From contig SFGF01000002.1 in assembly GCA_004556655.1 (NCBI GenBank), positions 1 through 64,000 of the forward strand: a stretch of DNA of 64,000 bases. The letters are read 5' to 3'. Below, piece after piece: positions 14,259 to 23,398 of this stretch (positions within the stretch are counted from its first letter, which is position 1; each line of letters begins with the position of its first letter). A program made the translations under genes and the position numbers. The notes below the pieces were generated by a model, which was given only the letters and a program-made list of their open reading frames with translations, was not told where the DNA came from and ran no database searches. Origin of the DNA: Lachnospiraceae bacterium. GTDB lineage: Bacteria; Bacillota; Clostridia; Lachnospirales; Lachnospiraceae.

Positions 14259-14570
14259 ATGGGATTTGCAATCGGTATAGAAGAAGAAAAACTTCAGGAA
14301 AAGGCGATTCGGGGGATTCCGCAGAAAGTTGCAGCAGACTGCTGGTTTACCAGTACCGGTAAGATGATTCCCAAAATGATAAAATATGAGGATGCGGATG
14401 GATGCAGGCATTTGCTGAAGAATATAGAAGTGTTAAAAAGTGATAAAAAGTATTATGCGGGGATTCAGATGTACAGGTATGACTGCAGAGCGATTGTGAA
14501 TGACAGGGTACAATATTTTATTTTGTGCTATCACCCGGACAGTAATGTGTGGGATATGAGAATTCCGTAA
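14259..14570 (+). CDS. Small protein co-transcribed with the SOS polymerase, unrecognised
   Basis: The 103-residue soluble protein starts MGFAIGIEEEKLQEKAIRGIPQKVAADCWFTSTGKMIPKMIKYEDADGCRHLLKNIEVLKSDKKYYAG and ends with YFILCYHPDSNVWDMRIP. I do not recognise the family. It starts 13 bases after the polymerase with an AGGAGG site, so it is surely in the same SOS transcript. In Bacilli a small YolD-like protein often follows a UmuC-type polymerase. This protein does not look like YolD but may hold an equivalent accessory place (inference). Confidence 0.75.
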   Translation: MGFAIGIEEEKLQEKAIRGIPQKVAADCWFTSTGKMIPKMIKYEDADGCRHLLKNIEVLKSDKKYYAGIQMYRYDCRAIVNDRVQYFILCYHPDSNVWDMRIP

Positions 14571-14768
14571 GCATCATGGTGCCGGAAAATGACTTTACCG
14601 TTTTATTCCTTATTTGGAGCAACGGATAAATTTAACTAATTAGTGAACGAAATGGTGAAAAATAAAACGCAAAAAGAAATTTAGTAGAGTATTATATCAT
14701 ATAAGAATAAAGCAGAGTGTAATTCCGGTAATGCTAAGGCATTCCAGTAGTTCGAAAAGGAGAAAACT

Positions 14769-16607
14769 ATGAAATACTATTGCAATCCAATCAATGTTCC
14801 TTATCGTTATCAATTCAATATGGATCTGCGTTCTAATGGGAGAATGCAGATTGACAGGGAAGCGGCAGATCCGTCCATGATTCTGTTTCATAAAAAATAT
14901 TATATTTTTGTATCTATGAATCTGAGTGTATGGGTATCTGAGGATATGGTGAATTGGGAGGTACACAGGCTTCCGGATAATCTTCCGTTGTATGATTATG
15001 CTCCGGATGTAAGGGTCTGCGGTGACTATGTGTACTTCAGCGCTTCAAAAAAAGGAGAAGTATGCAATTACTATAGAACAAAAGACATAATTAACGGACC
15101 TTATGAAGAGATTCCAGGTACTTTTGACTTCTGGGATCCCAACCTTTTCTTTGATGATGACGGGAAAGTATATTTTTATTGGGGATGTTCGAATATTACG
15201 CCTGTATGGGGCGTGGAATTAGATCCTGCCACCATGCTTCCAAAGGCAGAAAGAATCGAACTTCTGTCCGGCGACGGCTATGAGAGAGGATACGAGAGAA
15301 TGGGCGTGGATAACTGTGAATTTCCACGCAGTGAAGAAGAAGTGGAGATGATGTTCCAGGCATTTATGAACCGGGGAGGTGTACCGGCAGAGCAGGTGCC
15401 GGCACACTATATTCCCCAGATCAGAGGAATGTTTACCAGAAAACCATTTATCGAAGGTCCATGGATGGACAAGTATGAAGGAAAATATTATCTTCAGTAT
15501 GCCTGTCCAGGTGCGGAGTATAATGTGTATGCAGATGGTGTATACGTATCGGATTCTCCTTTGGGACCATTTACTCTGGCTAAGAACAATCCATATTCTT
15601 ATCATGCAGGCGGATATATGCCGGGAGCAGGTCATGGCTCTACTATGTGGGACAAGGAAGAAAACCTGTGGCATACAGCCACTATGAGAATCAGTGTGAA
15701 TCACCAGTTTGAGAGACGTGTGGGAATCTGGCCTGCCGGTTTTGATCAGGATGGAGAACTGTTCTGCAACCAGAATTATGGAGACTGGCCCATCGCTGTG
15801 GAAGAAGGAAAAAACGATCCATGGAGAGAGCCGCAATGGTATCTTTTGAATTATGCGAAACCGACCAGCTGTTCTTCTTTTAAGGAAGGAAAGGGCGCAG
15901 ATCAGGCAGTAAATGAAGATGCTACGACATGGTGGAGAGCAGACAGCACGGAGAGCGGACAATGGCTGGAAGTGGATTTGGAGAAACCAATGGATGTGAG
16001 AACGATTCAGATTAATTTTGCGGATGATGCTCTTCCCATTGCTTCTCCCGGAAAAATCCAGGGGAGTGCTACTCAACCCAGATATATTGAAGAAAGAGAC
16101 CTGTGTACCAGATGGAAGCTGGAAGGCTCTCTGGATGGGAAAGAGTATTTCATCATTGAAGATAAATCTCGGGTCACCACCGATTTGCCACATGATCTGA
16201 TTGTCAGAGAAGATGGAATTCAGGTTAGATTTGTCCGACTGACAGTGGTGGAGATTCCATATGATGTAACACCATGTATTTCCGGGCTTCGTGTATTTGG
16301 TATCGGTACAGGTCAAAAGCCACAGGCACCAGTATTTAAAACCGCAAGAAGCGAAGATCGTCTGGATTTGAAAGTAACGATTGAAGGAACGAAAGATGCG
16401 GTGGGATACAATATTCTCTGGGGACATGAAGAGGATAAATTATATCACAGCTATCAGATTTACAGAGATGTGAAGGATGTACAGGAAAACAGGGATGCCG
16501 TGATTGAAAAGAGAATCGGGGCACTGGTAAAATCTCAGGAATATTTTGTTCGTATAGATGCCTACAACGAAAATGGAATTACCAAAGGAAAGGTTGTAAA
16601 GTTATGA
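14769..16607 (+). CDS. Family 43-type glycoside hydrolase with F5/8C-like and Fn3-like modules
   Basis: The 612-residue protein has no signal peptide, so it is probably cytoplasmic. Residues 1-360 are a five-bladed propeller of GH43 type with Asp34 in AADPSM, FDFWDPNLFFDDDG (second acid) and FIEGPWM (likely general acid Glu). Residues 365-510 resemble a discoidin/F5-8C carbohydrate-binding module (ATTWWRADSTESGQWLEVDLEKPMDVRTIQINF). Residues 520-612 look Fn3-like. Likely activity is arabinofuranosidase, xylosidase or galactosidase on plant oligosaccharides; the substrate is not predictable. Its stop overlaps the start of a GH78 gene (ATGA), so the two work as a pair, plausibly on rhamnose/arabinose-decorated glycosides. 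Confidence 0.85.
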   Translation: MKYYCNPINVPYRYQFNMDLRSNGRMQIDREAADPSMILFHKKYYIFVSMNLSVWVSEDMVNWEVHRLPDNLPLYDYAPDVRVCGDYVYFSASKKGEVCNYYRTKDIINGPYEEIPGTFDFWDPNLFFDDDGKVYFYWGCSNITPVWGVELDPATMLPKAERIELLSGDGYERGYERMGVDNCEFPRSEEEVEMMFQAFMNRGGVPAEQVPAHYIPQIRGMFTRKPFIEGPWMDKYEGKYYLQYACPGAEYNVYADGVYVSDSPLGPFTLAKNNPYSYHAGGYMPGAGHGSTMWDKEENLWHTATMRISVNHQFERRVGIWPAGFDQDGELFCNQNYGDWPIAVEEGKNDPWREPQWYLLNYAKPTSCSSFKEGKGADQAVNEDATTWWRADSTESGQWLEVDLEKPMDVRTIQINFADDALPIASPGKIQGSATQPRYIEERDLCTRWKLEGSLDGKEYFIIEDKSRVTTDLPHDLIVREDGIQVRFVRLTVVEIPYDVTPCISGLRVFGIGTGQKPQAPVFKTARSEDRLDLKVTIEGTKDAVGYNILWGHEEDKLYHSYQIYRDVKDVQENRDAVIEKRIGALVKSQEYFVRIDAYNENGITKGKVVKL

Positions 16608-19138
16608 AAGCAATTAATCTGAAAACAGAACATCTGGTAAACCCGTTAGGAATTGATATCAGGAACCCCTATCTTTCGTGGAATTGCTGCGGCGGAAAAA
16701 AGCAGACTGCTTATGAGATTGAAGCAATGTCGGAAGGTCAGGTCATTTGGAACAGTGGAAAAGTAGTTTCTGACAGGATGAATGAAATTCTGGGAGTGGA
16801 TGCGAAGAGCAAACAGCGCATCTCCTGGAAAGTACGGTTATGGGATGAAAATGACACGGAAGGTGAGTGGAGTAAGGAAGCTTTCTTTGAAATGGGCATT
16901 CTGGACAGAAGCCAGTTCGTGGCAAAATGGATTAATCCGGAACTTACCTGTGATCCCCAGGTACATAAGCCGGCCAGTTATATGAAGACCTCTTTTTCTG
17001 CAGAGACAACAGGAAGAGCCAGATTATATATCACCTGTCATGGTTTATATGAAGCGTATATCAATGGAACAAGAGTGGGTGATTTTGTGCTGGCACCCGG
17101 TACTTACACCTATGATAAAAAGCTGGCGTATCAGACTTATGATGTGACAGACCTTGTAAAAGAAGGAGAAAATCAGGTACAGGTCATTCTGGGAGACGGC
17201 TGGTATCGCAGCTGCTCCGGTGTTGACGGAGACCGGAATCTTTATGGGGAAGATATTGCCCTGTATTTCCAGTTGGAGATAGAGGGAAGGATTGTCTGTA
17301 TCTCCGATGAAAACTGGCGGGCTTCTCAGGCGGGACCTATCCGTGAAAATGATATGCAACAGGGAGAAGTTATTGATGCTGCCATAGAAGAAATAAAAGA
17401 TTACCATGAAGTAAAAGTGGAAAATTTCGGGGTAGAGAATTTTGCCTGCTCAAACTGTGTTCCGATTGCAGAGATGGAGCGTTTTGAAGGAAAAATTATC
17501 ACAACACCCAATGGAGAGACGGTCATTGATTATGGTCAGAACCTGGCAGGATATGTGGAATTTACAGTCAATGCCCACAAGGGAGAAAAGATTATCCTGA
17601 CTCACGGGGAATCTCTGGATGAAAACGGTAATTTTACCGCTGAGAATTTCCAGGACAGAAACCGCCATAAAGAGGGAGGAACAGAGCAGAGAGTAATCTA
17701 CACCTGTAAAGAGGGTGAAAACCATTACAAATCCAGATTCACCATCTGGGGCTTCCGTTATGCAAAAGTAGAGACAGATATTGATTTGTCTTCTGCCAGA
17801 TTCACTTCCATAGCGGTATACTCTCAGATGGAACAGCTGGGGAGATTTGAATGCTCCAATGCGGATGTGAATAAGTTGGTGGAGAATAGTATCTGGAGCC
17901 AGAAATCTAATTTCTGTGACGCACCGACAGATTGCCCTACCAGAGAGCGTGCGGCATGGACAGGAGATATGGGAGTATTCGTAGAGACTGGTATCTTTTT
18001 TGAGGACTGCTATTCTGTCATTCGCAAGTGGCTGGGAGAGTGCAGACTGAATCAGCATGCAGACGGGAAGGTTGCTAATATTGCTCCGAAGAACAATGTA
18101 CCCAGCTTCTTCTCCGGATTGCTGGCAGGTTCTGTCGGTTGGGGAGATGCAAGTATCATTGTGCCATATTCCTTATACAGGAGATATGGAGATAAACGCA
18201 TTCTGGAAGAAAACTATGAAATGATGCAGAAGTGGTATGGTTTTCTGGAAGGCAGGGCAAAACAGAAACCGGAGGGTTCGGACACAATGCCGTCTGAAAA
18301 TCCATACAGTAAATATACCATCGAAACCGGTATTGATTATGGCGAATGGTGTGAGCCGGATGTGGAGAGCACCATGGCGATGCGTACACCACAGGGAAAA
18401 GTGGCAACTGCTTATTTTGCCCAGTCAGGAAAGATGCTTGCCGAAATCGCTGGAATTCTAGGAAAAGAGGAGGATGCAGCACATTATCGCAGGACTGGAG
18501 AACAGGCAGAAAAAGCATTCCATTATATTGCTGCGAAGGATGGAAAAATCCACTCTGACAGACAGGCGGAATATGTGCGGGCTATTTCTTTTGATCTTCT
18601 TACGGAAGAGGAGGAAAAGCAGGCAGCAGCAGACTTGAATGAACTGGTGGTAAAGAATAATTATCACTTGAATACAGGATTCTTATCGACCCCTTCACTC
18701 TGCCCGGTACTGGCGCAGAATGGTTACCTGGAAACCGCTTACAAACTGTTGCTGCAGGATACGATGCCCAGCTGGCTCTATGCAGTAAAGAAAGGAGCTA
18801 CCACTATCTGGGAAAACTGGGATGGTATCAATGAGAAGGGCGAGGTAAAAGCTTCCCTGAATCATTATTCTTACGGTGCTGTCTGTGGATGGCTGTTTGC
18901 AGGTGTATGCGGCATCAATCTTATTGATGGAAAGATTACCATTCAGCCGCAGCCTCATAAATCTTTGCAGTATGCGAAGGCATCCTATCAGTCACCGGTG
19001 GGTGAGATTGTAAGTGGATGGAAATATGAAGGAGATCGGGTGATTTATGAGATAGAGATTCCGTCCAATGGAGAGGCAGAAGTGATTCTGCCGGATGGAA
19101 GAAGAGAAGTACTGGCGGCGGGAAGTTATCGTTTATAA
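16604..19138 (+). CDS. Family 78 alpha-L-rhamnosidase
   Basis: The 844-residue cytoplasmic enzyme has the typical order. An N-terminal Fn3-like domain (LSWNCCGGKKQTAYEIEAMS) is followed by a jelly-roll Bac_rhamnosid_N domain (RLYITCHGLYEAYINGTRVGDFVLAPGTYTYDKKLAYQTYDVT). A second beta domain (ETVIDYGQNLAGYVEF) precedes an (alpha/alpha)6 barrel with DCPTRERAAWTGDMG, the acidic GH78 active-site block. A C-terminal beta domain (GKITIQPQPHKSLQYAKASYQSPVGEIVSGW) closes it. It removes terminal alpha-L-rhamnose from plant glycosides such as flavonoid rutinosides or pectin pieces. It starts by ATGA overlap with the GH43-type gene and ends at a strong terminator. Confidence 0.95.
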   Translation: MKAINLKTEHLVNPLGIDIRNPYLSWNCCGGKKQTAYEIEAMSEGQVIWNSGKVVSDRMNEILGVDAKSKQRISWKVRLWDENDTEGEWSKEAFFEMGILDRSQFVAKWINPELTCDPQVHKPASYMKTSFSAETTGRARLYITCHGLYEAYINGTRVGDFVLAPGTYTYDKKLAYQTYDVTDLVKEGENQVQVILGDGWYRSCSGVDGDRNLYGEDIALYFQLEIEGRIVCISDENWRASQAGPIRENDMQQGEVIDAAIEEIKDYHEVKVENFGVENFACSNCVPIAEMERFEGKIITTPNGETVIDYGQNLAGYVEFTVNAHKGEKIILTHGESLDENGNFTAENFQDRNRHKEGGTEQRVIYTCKEGENHYKSRFTIWGFRYAKVETDIDLSSARFTSIAVYSQMEQLGRFECSNADVNKLVENSIWSQKSNFCDAPTDCPTRERAAWTGDMGVFVETGIFFEDCYSVIRKWLGECRLNQHADGKVANIAPKNNVPSFFSGLLAGSVGWGDASIIVPYSLYRRYGDKRILEENYEMMQKWYGFLEGRAKQKPEGSDTMPSENPYSKYTIETGIDYGEWCEPDVESTMAMRTPQGKVATAYFAQSGKMLAEIAGILGKEEDAAHYRRTGEQAEKAFHYIAAKDGKIHSDRQAEYVRAISFDLLTEEEEKQAAADLNELVVKNNYHLNTGFLSTPSLCPVLAQNGYLETAYKLLLQDTMPSWLYAVKKGATTIWENWDGINEKGEVKASLNHYSYGAVCGWLFAGVCGINLIDGKITIQPQPHKSLQYAKASYQSPVGEIVSGWKYEGDRVIYEIEIPSNGEAEVILPDGRREVLAAGSYRL

Positions 19139-19147
19139 ATATTGTGT

Positions 19148-19191
19148 AAAAGGTCCGGATTTGTCCTGTAAAAGGAAATCCGGACCTTTTT
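19148..19191. terminator. Bidirectional terminator between GH78 and the PucR-type regulator
   Basis: A perfect 15-bp stem, AAAAGGTCCGGATTT (19148-19162) with AAATCCGGACCTTTT (19176-19190), is flanked by A and T runs on either side. It serves both convergent genes. Confidence 0.92.
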
Positions 19192-19194
19192 GAA

Positions 19195-20733
19195 TTAATG
19201 TAACAGATTGTTGTTTGCTGCTTCCAGTAAGGCCAGGGAAAGGCGATAATAAAGCCGTACATTGGGATCTTCCAGATTTTCAGGAATAAGACGCCTGATT
19301 TTATCCAAACGTTTCAGCAAACTGCTTCTGTGTATGAACAGTTCTTTTGAGGTTTGGGTAATACTCATTTCATTTTTTAAATACACATCTAAGGTATGAA
19401 GGTAGTTTGTATTTCGTTTTCGGTCATATTCTATGACGGTAATCAATCCGTCCGAATACAAAGAAGAAAGAGGAAGGTTCCCAGTACATTCATTAAGCAT
19501 ATATTCCAGAGTATAGTCAGAAAAATAATACAAAATACCTTTTTCAGGATTCAAATGGTATTTCTCCGCTGCATAGTTTGCCTGGAGAAAGTAAAAATTG
19601 GCCTGTTCAATCTGGGTGAATTTATTACTGATGCCGGCAGTATAATTCATACGATTCAAAAGTTCCTGAAACAAAACCAGGGTGTTGATGTCGGATTTTG
19701 AAGGAAGACGAATGATTCCAAGAATTTCGTCATGGCAGAGTACTGCGTAGACGATTTTGACCATTAGCGTATTCAGGGTAGAATACATGTAATCTTTAGG
19801 CATATAACGGCTGTTTCTTTTTTCGCTTAATTTGAAGCAGACCCAACATTCATCCGGATGCAGAGTAAAATGTTCATACTCAGCCGGTGTTAATGGCACA
19901 TGATTGATAAGGTGCCGCAGTGCTGAAACAGCATCTGATTCTGAGGGGCTGAAACTTTGCAGATATTTCAGAAATGCTTTCTGAAAATAAGTAAAATAAT
20001 AATCTGACAGGGCAAAATCACTTTCCCTGAAAGAATGATTACTTTCCCCAACGGCAATACAGCCGGTAAAATGTCCCAGCGGATAAAGATTTTTGCAGTA
20101 ATAACGTATTTGCTTCGTTTCGCTCGTTTCCAGAGATGATATGTAAGGAACTGTGATTGTCCGCTCAATCTGGCATACATTTTTTATATTTTCACTAAAC
20201 CGAATATCTATAGGCAGTGGAGTATCAGAGATAGTAACTAATTGCTGTTCTTTTTCTGAAGTTTCGATTTTTGCGCGCAGAATGACCTGCAGTGAATGGT
20301 CTGTAACAGAGATTTCGTTGTCAAGTATCTGAGCACCAAGTCGGAGAACATTTTGAATATTAAAATCAATCTGATTTTCAATTTCATTACGGAGTGCTGT
20401 TTCCCATTCATCGAAACGGTCAAAAATTTTACAGATATCATTAAAAATGGTCAAAAAATCCTGTGGATGTTGAATTTGTAAGATTTGCGCTCCCTGGACA
20501 ATCCAGTTATGATCCAGTTGATTTCCGATACAGATCAGATAAACGTTTTTGGTGGCCGAAATAGTATTCAGTATATTTGCATATGCAAGGTACAGCTGAC
20601 CTTCTTCAAGGTTTGTTCCCGCTTCACATAAGAGTGGTCGAGACAAAGATAAGGCTTTATTTTTTGGGCCAAAGCTTCTGGTTTTATATACATCCGGCAG
20701 ATGGTCTCGGATAATATCTAAATTTAACTTCAT
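19195..20733 (-). CDS. PucR/CdaR-type transcriptional regulator
   Basis: From ATG 20733 (AGAGGA five bases upstream) the product has about 512 residues. The C-terminal 60 residues (YLHTLDVYLKNEMSITQTSKELFIHRSSLLKRLDKIRRLIPENLEDPNVRLYYRLSLALLEA) are the HTH_30 of PucR/CdaR regulators. The preceding part has the GGDEF-like fold usual in this family, and the first 300 residues are a poorly conserved sensor region. PucR-type proteins activate purine, sugar-acid or aromatic catabolic genes. It is divergent from the 412-aa unknown/GcvT-like/SDR operon, which is its likely target. The effector is unknown. Confidence 0.85.
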   Translation of the reverse strand: MKLNLDIIRDHLPDVYKTRSFGPKNKALSLSRPLLCEAGTNLEEGQLYLAYANILNTISATKNVYLICIGNQLDHNWIVQGAQILQIQHPQDFLTIFNDICKIFDRFDEWETALRNEIENQIDFNIQNVLRLGAQILDNEISVTDHSLQVILRAKIETSEKEQQLVTISDTPLPIDIRFSENIKNVCQIERTITVPYISSLETSETKQIRYYCKNLYPLGHFTGCIAVGESNHSFRESDFALSDYYFTYFQKAFLKYLQSFSPSESDAVSALRHLINHVPLTPAEYEHFTLHPDECWVCFKLSEKRNSRYMPKDYMYSTLNTLMVKIVYAVLCHDEILGIIRLPSKSDINTLVLFQELLNRMNYTAGISNKFTQIEQANFYFLQANYAAEKYHLNPEKGILYYFSDYTLEYMLNECTGNLPLSSLYSDGLITVIEYDRKRNTNYLHTLDVYLKNEMSITQTSKELFIHRSSLLKRLDKIRRLIPENLEDPNVRLYYRLSLALLEAANNNLLH

Positions 20734-21097
20734 AGGATTCCTCTTTTGGGGCAAAGATGTTTCAATGTTACAGATTAAAAATATATCCTTACCTTATTAT
20801 AAGTGATATGCAAGAAAATATCTATAGATAAGAAAAAAATCATGGAGAGAGTCTACATTTTGTATAGTGATAACGCTATTGTAGTCGCATTTTTATGACC
20901 TTAGCAGATATTTTTCTGAATATGGAGTATTTGTAATGAAAAAAGAGGAACAAAAAGGAGACTTCTGCTTATTATAATTTCATCTTAGTGTAGTCTGTAA
21001 AAAAGTCAGAAATAATGTTAGTATTTATGTATAAAAAAATCGAAGGAAAGGCAAAAAAATAGTGAAAATGCACAAAGAAGAAAGGAGAAACATAATT
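20734..21097. promoter_or_regulatory. Divergent promoter region between the PucR-type regulator and the unknown/GcvT/SDR operon
   Basis: This is 364 AT-rich bases without a gene. TATAAT at 20973-20978 faces the rightward operon but lacks a good -35, as expected for an activator-dependent promoter. AAAGGAG (21081-21087) is the ribosome binding site of the gene at 21098. Short inverted ATAG...CTAT and CTACA...TGTAG pieces near 20857-20885 could be regulator sites, but they are too weak to assign. Confidence 0.4.
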
Positions 21098-22336
21098 ATG
21101 AGTAAGAAAATTGATGCACGTTTGCCGAAAAAGAATGGGACGGGAGTATATGAAAGCTATGCTGCAATCAGATCACCCTGGGAAAAGCTGGTGAGTTATA
21201 AAGATGCTATGCATTACGTCTCCAGATATAATGCGACATTAAGTGCAGCATGTATGCAGGCACTTCGTATTCTGGTTCCGGATTATGCGGAACGTGCACA
21301 GGATATGTGTGAGGCAGCATATCAGAAGCTTTATTATCTTATGACAAATTATGGAGCATATGCCATGGATGAGCATAATGTACATCCGTTTTGCCGGGGC
21401 AGCTTTGTGGGAGCTCTTACGGGAGACTCAGGGGACGAAGCTTTGCTGATGTGTGGACGCGTACAGGATTTTGGTACATATCGTGCGGAAAAAGAATTGG
21501 ATGTTTGTGACTGGGATATTGTTGGATCTGAATTATGCCGGGCTACTACGCAGTCTCTGGAAGCTACCAGCAGGGCATGGTCTGAGAAACTTCGCCCCGG
21601 AACACAGTTGGAATTTCATATGGTAGAAGCGAAGGGCTGCGGAGACTGCCATTGCCGTATTGTAGCAGAAAGCCGTGAAAAATATCCGATGCCTTCTCAT
21701 GCACAGTGGGAATGCTTTGGACCTGTTGCAACAGCAGATCAGATTAAGTTTACGGAAGAAAAGGACATGGTCAAAGAGTCGATGGTATTCCGTGAAGAGT
21801 GTGATTACACCTTTACAAATGGAACGAATGTAGAGCACGATGACAGCAGTGTTGCGGATCTGATGGGAAGATCGAATGCTGCTGCAGGATATATATTTCC
21901 GACAATCAGCAATCTGCTCAGACAGGGAAAACTGGACGAAAAAGTAGTGGATCATGTATTATGGTGTGTTTGCGAAGCTGCCGGAAAAGCAGTTTACGGA
22001 GAACATTATTCCAGGGAAGGACTTCGTAACTGGCTTGGTGCACCGGCAGATTTGAATGATGGAAGACTGATGGGCGGACATATCGAAATGTTCCTGCAGG
22101 CTCTTCGTGTCCCTTACGAGATTGAAGCGTTTAACAGTGAAGAAGTAGTTTATGTAATTGATCGAAACACTCTTTCTGTATTTGAACCAAAGCTGGCAGA
22201 TGCTTATGTGGCATACTGGTATGGTATGACCAGAACACTGGTAAATGCACAGTGGTTCCTGACAGAAGAAAAAGAGGGTACTCCTGCTGATAAGCTGCGT
22301 ATTAAGATTGCAAAGAAAATTGATAAATTCTGTTAA
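21098..22336 (+). CDS. Unrecognised 412-residue protein heading a GcvT-like/SDR operon
   Basis: From the ATG at 21098 (AAAGGAG ten bases upstream) the soluble protein reads MSKKIDARLPKKNGTGVYESYAAIRSPWEKLVSYKDAMHYVSRYNATLSAACMQALR. Striking points are a Cys-rich loop GCGDCHCRIVAES near residue 190, a long acidic/His stretch (NVEHDDSSVADLM), and a C-terminal part (EVVYVIDRNTLSVFEPKLADAYVAYWYGMTRTLVNAQWF) that parallels the first half in layout. It might therefore be two similar lobes. I do not recognise a family with confidence. Co-transcription with a folate-type GcvT homologue and an SDR, under a PucR-type regulator, suggests an enzyme of small-molecule catabolism (inference). Confidence 0.75.
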   Translation: MSKKIDARLPKKNGTGVYESYAAIRSPWEKLVSYKDAMHYVSRYNATLSAACMQALRILVPDYAERAQDMCEAAYQKLYYLMTNYGAYAMDEHNVHPFCRGSFVGALTGDSGDEALLMCGRVQDFGTYRAEKELDVCDWDIVGSELCRATTQSLEATSRAWSEKLRPGTQLEFHMVEAKGCGDCHCRIVAESREKYPMPSHAQWECFGPVATADQIKFTEEKDMVKESMVFREECDYTFTNGTNVEHDDSSVADLMGRSNAAAGYIFPTISNLLRQGKLDEKVVDHVLWCVCEAAGKAVYGEHYSREGLRNWLGAPADLNDGRLMGGHIEMFLQALRVPYEIEAFNSEEVVYVIDRNTLSVFEPKLADAYVAYWYGMTRTLVNAQWFLTEEKEGTPADKLRIKIAKKIDKFC

Positions 22337-22363
22337 TGAGTCTGTTTGGGAAAGGAGCACGTT

Positions 22364-23380
22364 ATGTATAGAAATGTTTATAAATATGACGATATGAAAC
22401 GCAAAGAACATATGGCTGTAAGAGAAAATGTGGGCTGGTATCTGTGGACACATCAGCTTGTAGAGGTGAAAGGTGAGGATACTGCAGCATTTTTAGATAA
22501 GTTGTTTACAAAGCCAATTGCTAATCTGAAAGTAGGAAAAGAACGTTACACTACCATGCTGGATGAGAACGCTGAGATTATTGATGACGTAGTGGTTTTC
22601 CGTCTGGAGGAGCAGAGATACTGGGTATCCACATTGTTTGCGACCTATCTGCTTATGTGGATGGGGGCTCACAAAGGAGAATACAAAGTGGAATTTGAGA
22701 ATGTAACATCACAGTACCATATGTATGCGGTTCAGGGACCAAAATCCAGAGATATGGTAAATGCTCTTGTGAAAAACAATGTGGATGACCTGAAGTTTTT
22801 CTCATTTGTGGATAATGAAGTGGATGGTATCCCGGTGATGATTAACCGTGCCGGATTTACCGGAGAGAAGCTTGGATATGAGGTTTATGTATCAGCAGAT
22901 CAGGCAGAGGTGATGGAACAGAAGCTGAAAGCAGCAGGAGAGCCGCTGGGAGCAGTGGAGGTGACAGAATTCCAGGTAATGGCATGGACACTCCCTACGG
23001 AGGCAGGTTTCTATTATATGCGTGATCTTCGACACACCAATCCTTTTGAAGTCGGTCTGGAAAAAGGAATTGACTGGGAAAAAGATTTTATTGGAAAGGA
23101 AGCACTTCTGAAAGTCAAAAAAGAGGGAGCCGCAAGAGAAATGGTTGGTTTTACGGTGGATGAGGCGGATATTTATATTCGCAGCAAACACCTTGGCGGT
23201 CCAGGAGAAGCCGTATATGTTAATGATGAGGAAGTAGGTCGTGTTTCAAAATTCGTGTACAGTTATGTCCAGGAGAAAAACAATGGATATATTCTTGCCA
23301 GAAAAGGTGCGCTGAAGGTTGGGGATCATGTGGATATCCATGGATATGAAGCTGTGATTACAGAAACCAATTTTTTATAA
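22364..23380 (+). CDS. GcvT-like aminomethyltransferase-family protein (tetrahydrofolate-dependent C1 transfer)
   Basis: From the ATG at 22364 (AAAGGAG upstream) this 338-residue protein shows the GcvT fold. It has WYLWTHQLVEVKGEDTAAFLDKLFTKPIANLKVGKERYTTMLDENAEIIDDVVVFRL with the acidic IIDD pair, YAVQGPKSRDMV, and RAGFTGEKLGYEVYV. The C-terminal barrel is FEVGLEKGIDWEKDFIGKEALLKVK. GcvT itself works with GcvP and GcvH, which are absent here. Relatives such as LigM, DesA and DmdA are THF-dependent O- or S-demethylases. In this glycoside-catabolic setting an aglycone or methylated-substrate demethylase is a reasonable guess (inference). Alternative: a plain folate-binding regulator. Confidence 0.82.
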   Translation: MYRNVYKYDDMKRKEHMAVRENVGWYLWTHQLVEVKGEDTAAFLDKLFTKPIANLKVGKERYTTMLDENAEIIDDVVVFRLEEQRYWVSTLFATYLLMWMGAHKGEYKVEFENVTSQYHMYAVQGPKSRDMVNALVKNNVDDLKFFSFVDNEVDGIPVMINRAGFTGEKLGYEVYVSADQAEVMEQKLKAAGEPLGAVEVTEFQVMAWTLPTEAGFYYMRDLRHTNPFEVGLEKGIDWEKDFIGKEALLKVKKEGAAREMVGFTVDEADIYIRSKHLGGPGEAVYVNDEEVGRVSKFVYSYVQEKNNGYILARKGALKVGDHVDIHGYEAVITETNFL

Positions 23381-23398
23381 AGAAGGAGTGAAAAGTGT

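Noticed and set aside
15219..16427. A 402-codon open frame on the minus strand inside the GH43-type gene
   Set aside because: It is fully antisense to a gene with clear domains, has no ribosome binding site and a low-complexity, His/Ser/Phe-rich translation typical of shadow frames.
20857..20890. Palindromic operator for the PucR-type regulator
   Set aside because: CTACA/TGTAG and ATAG/CTAT pairs have different centres, so they do not form one consistent inverted repeat.
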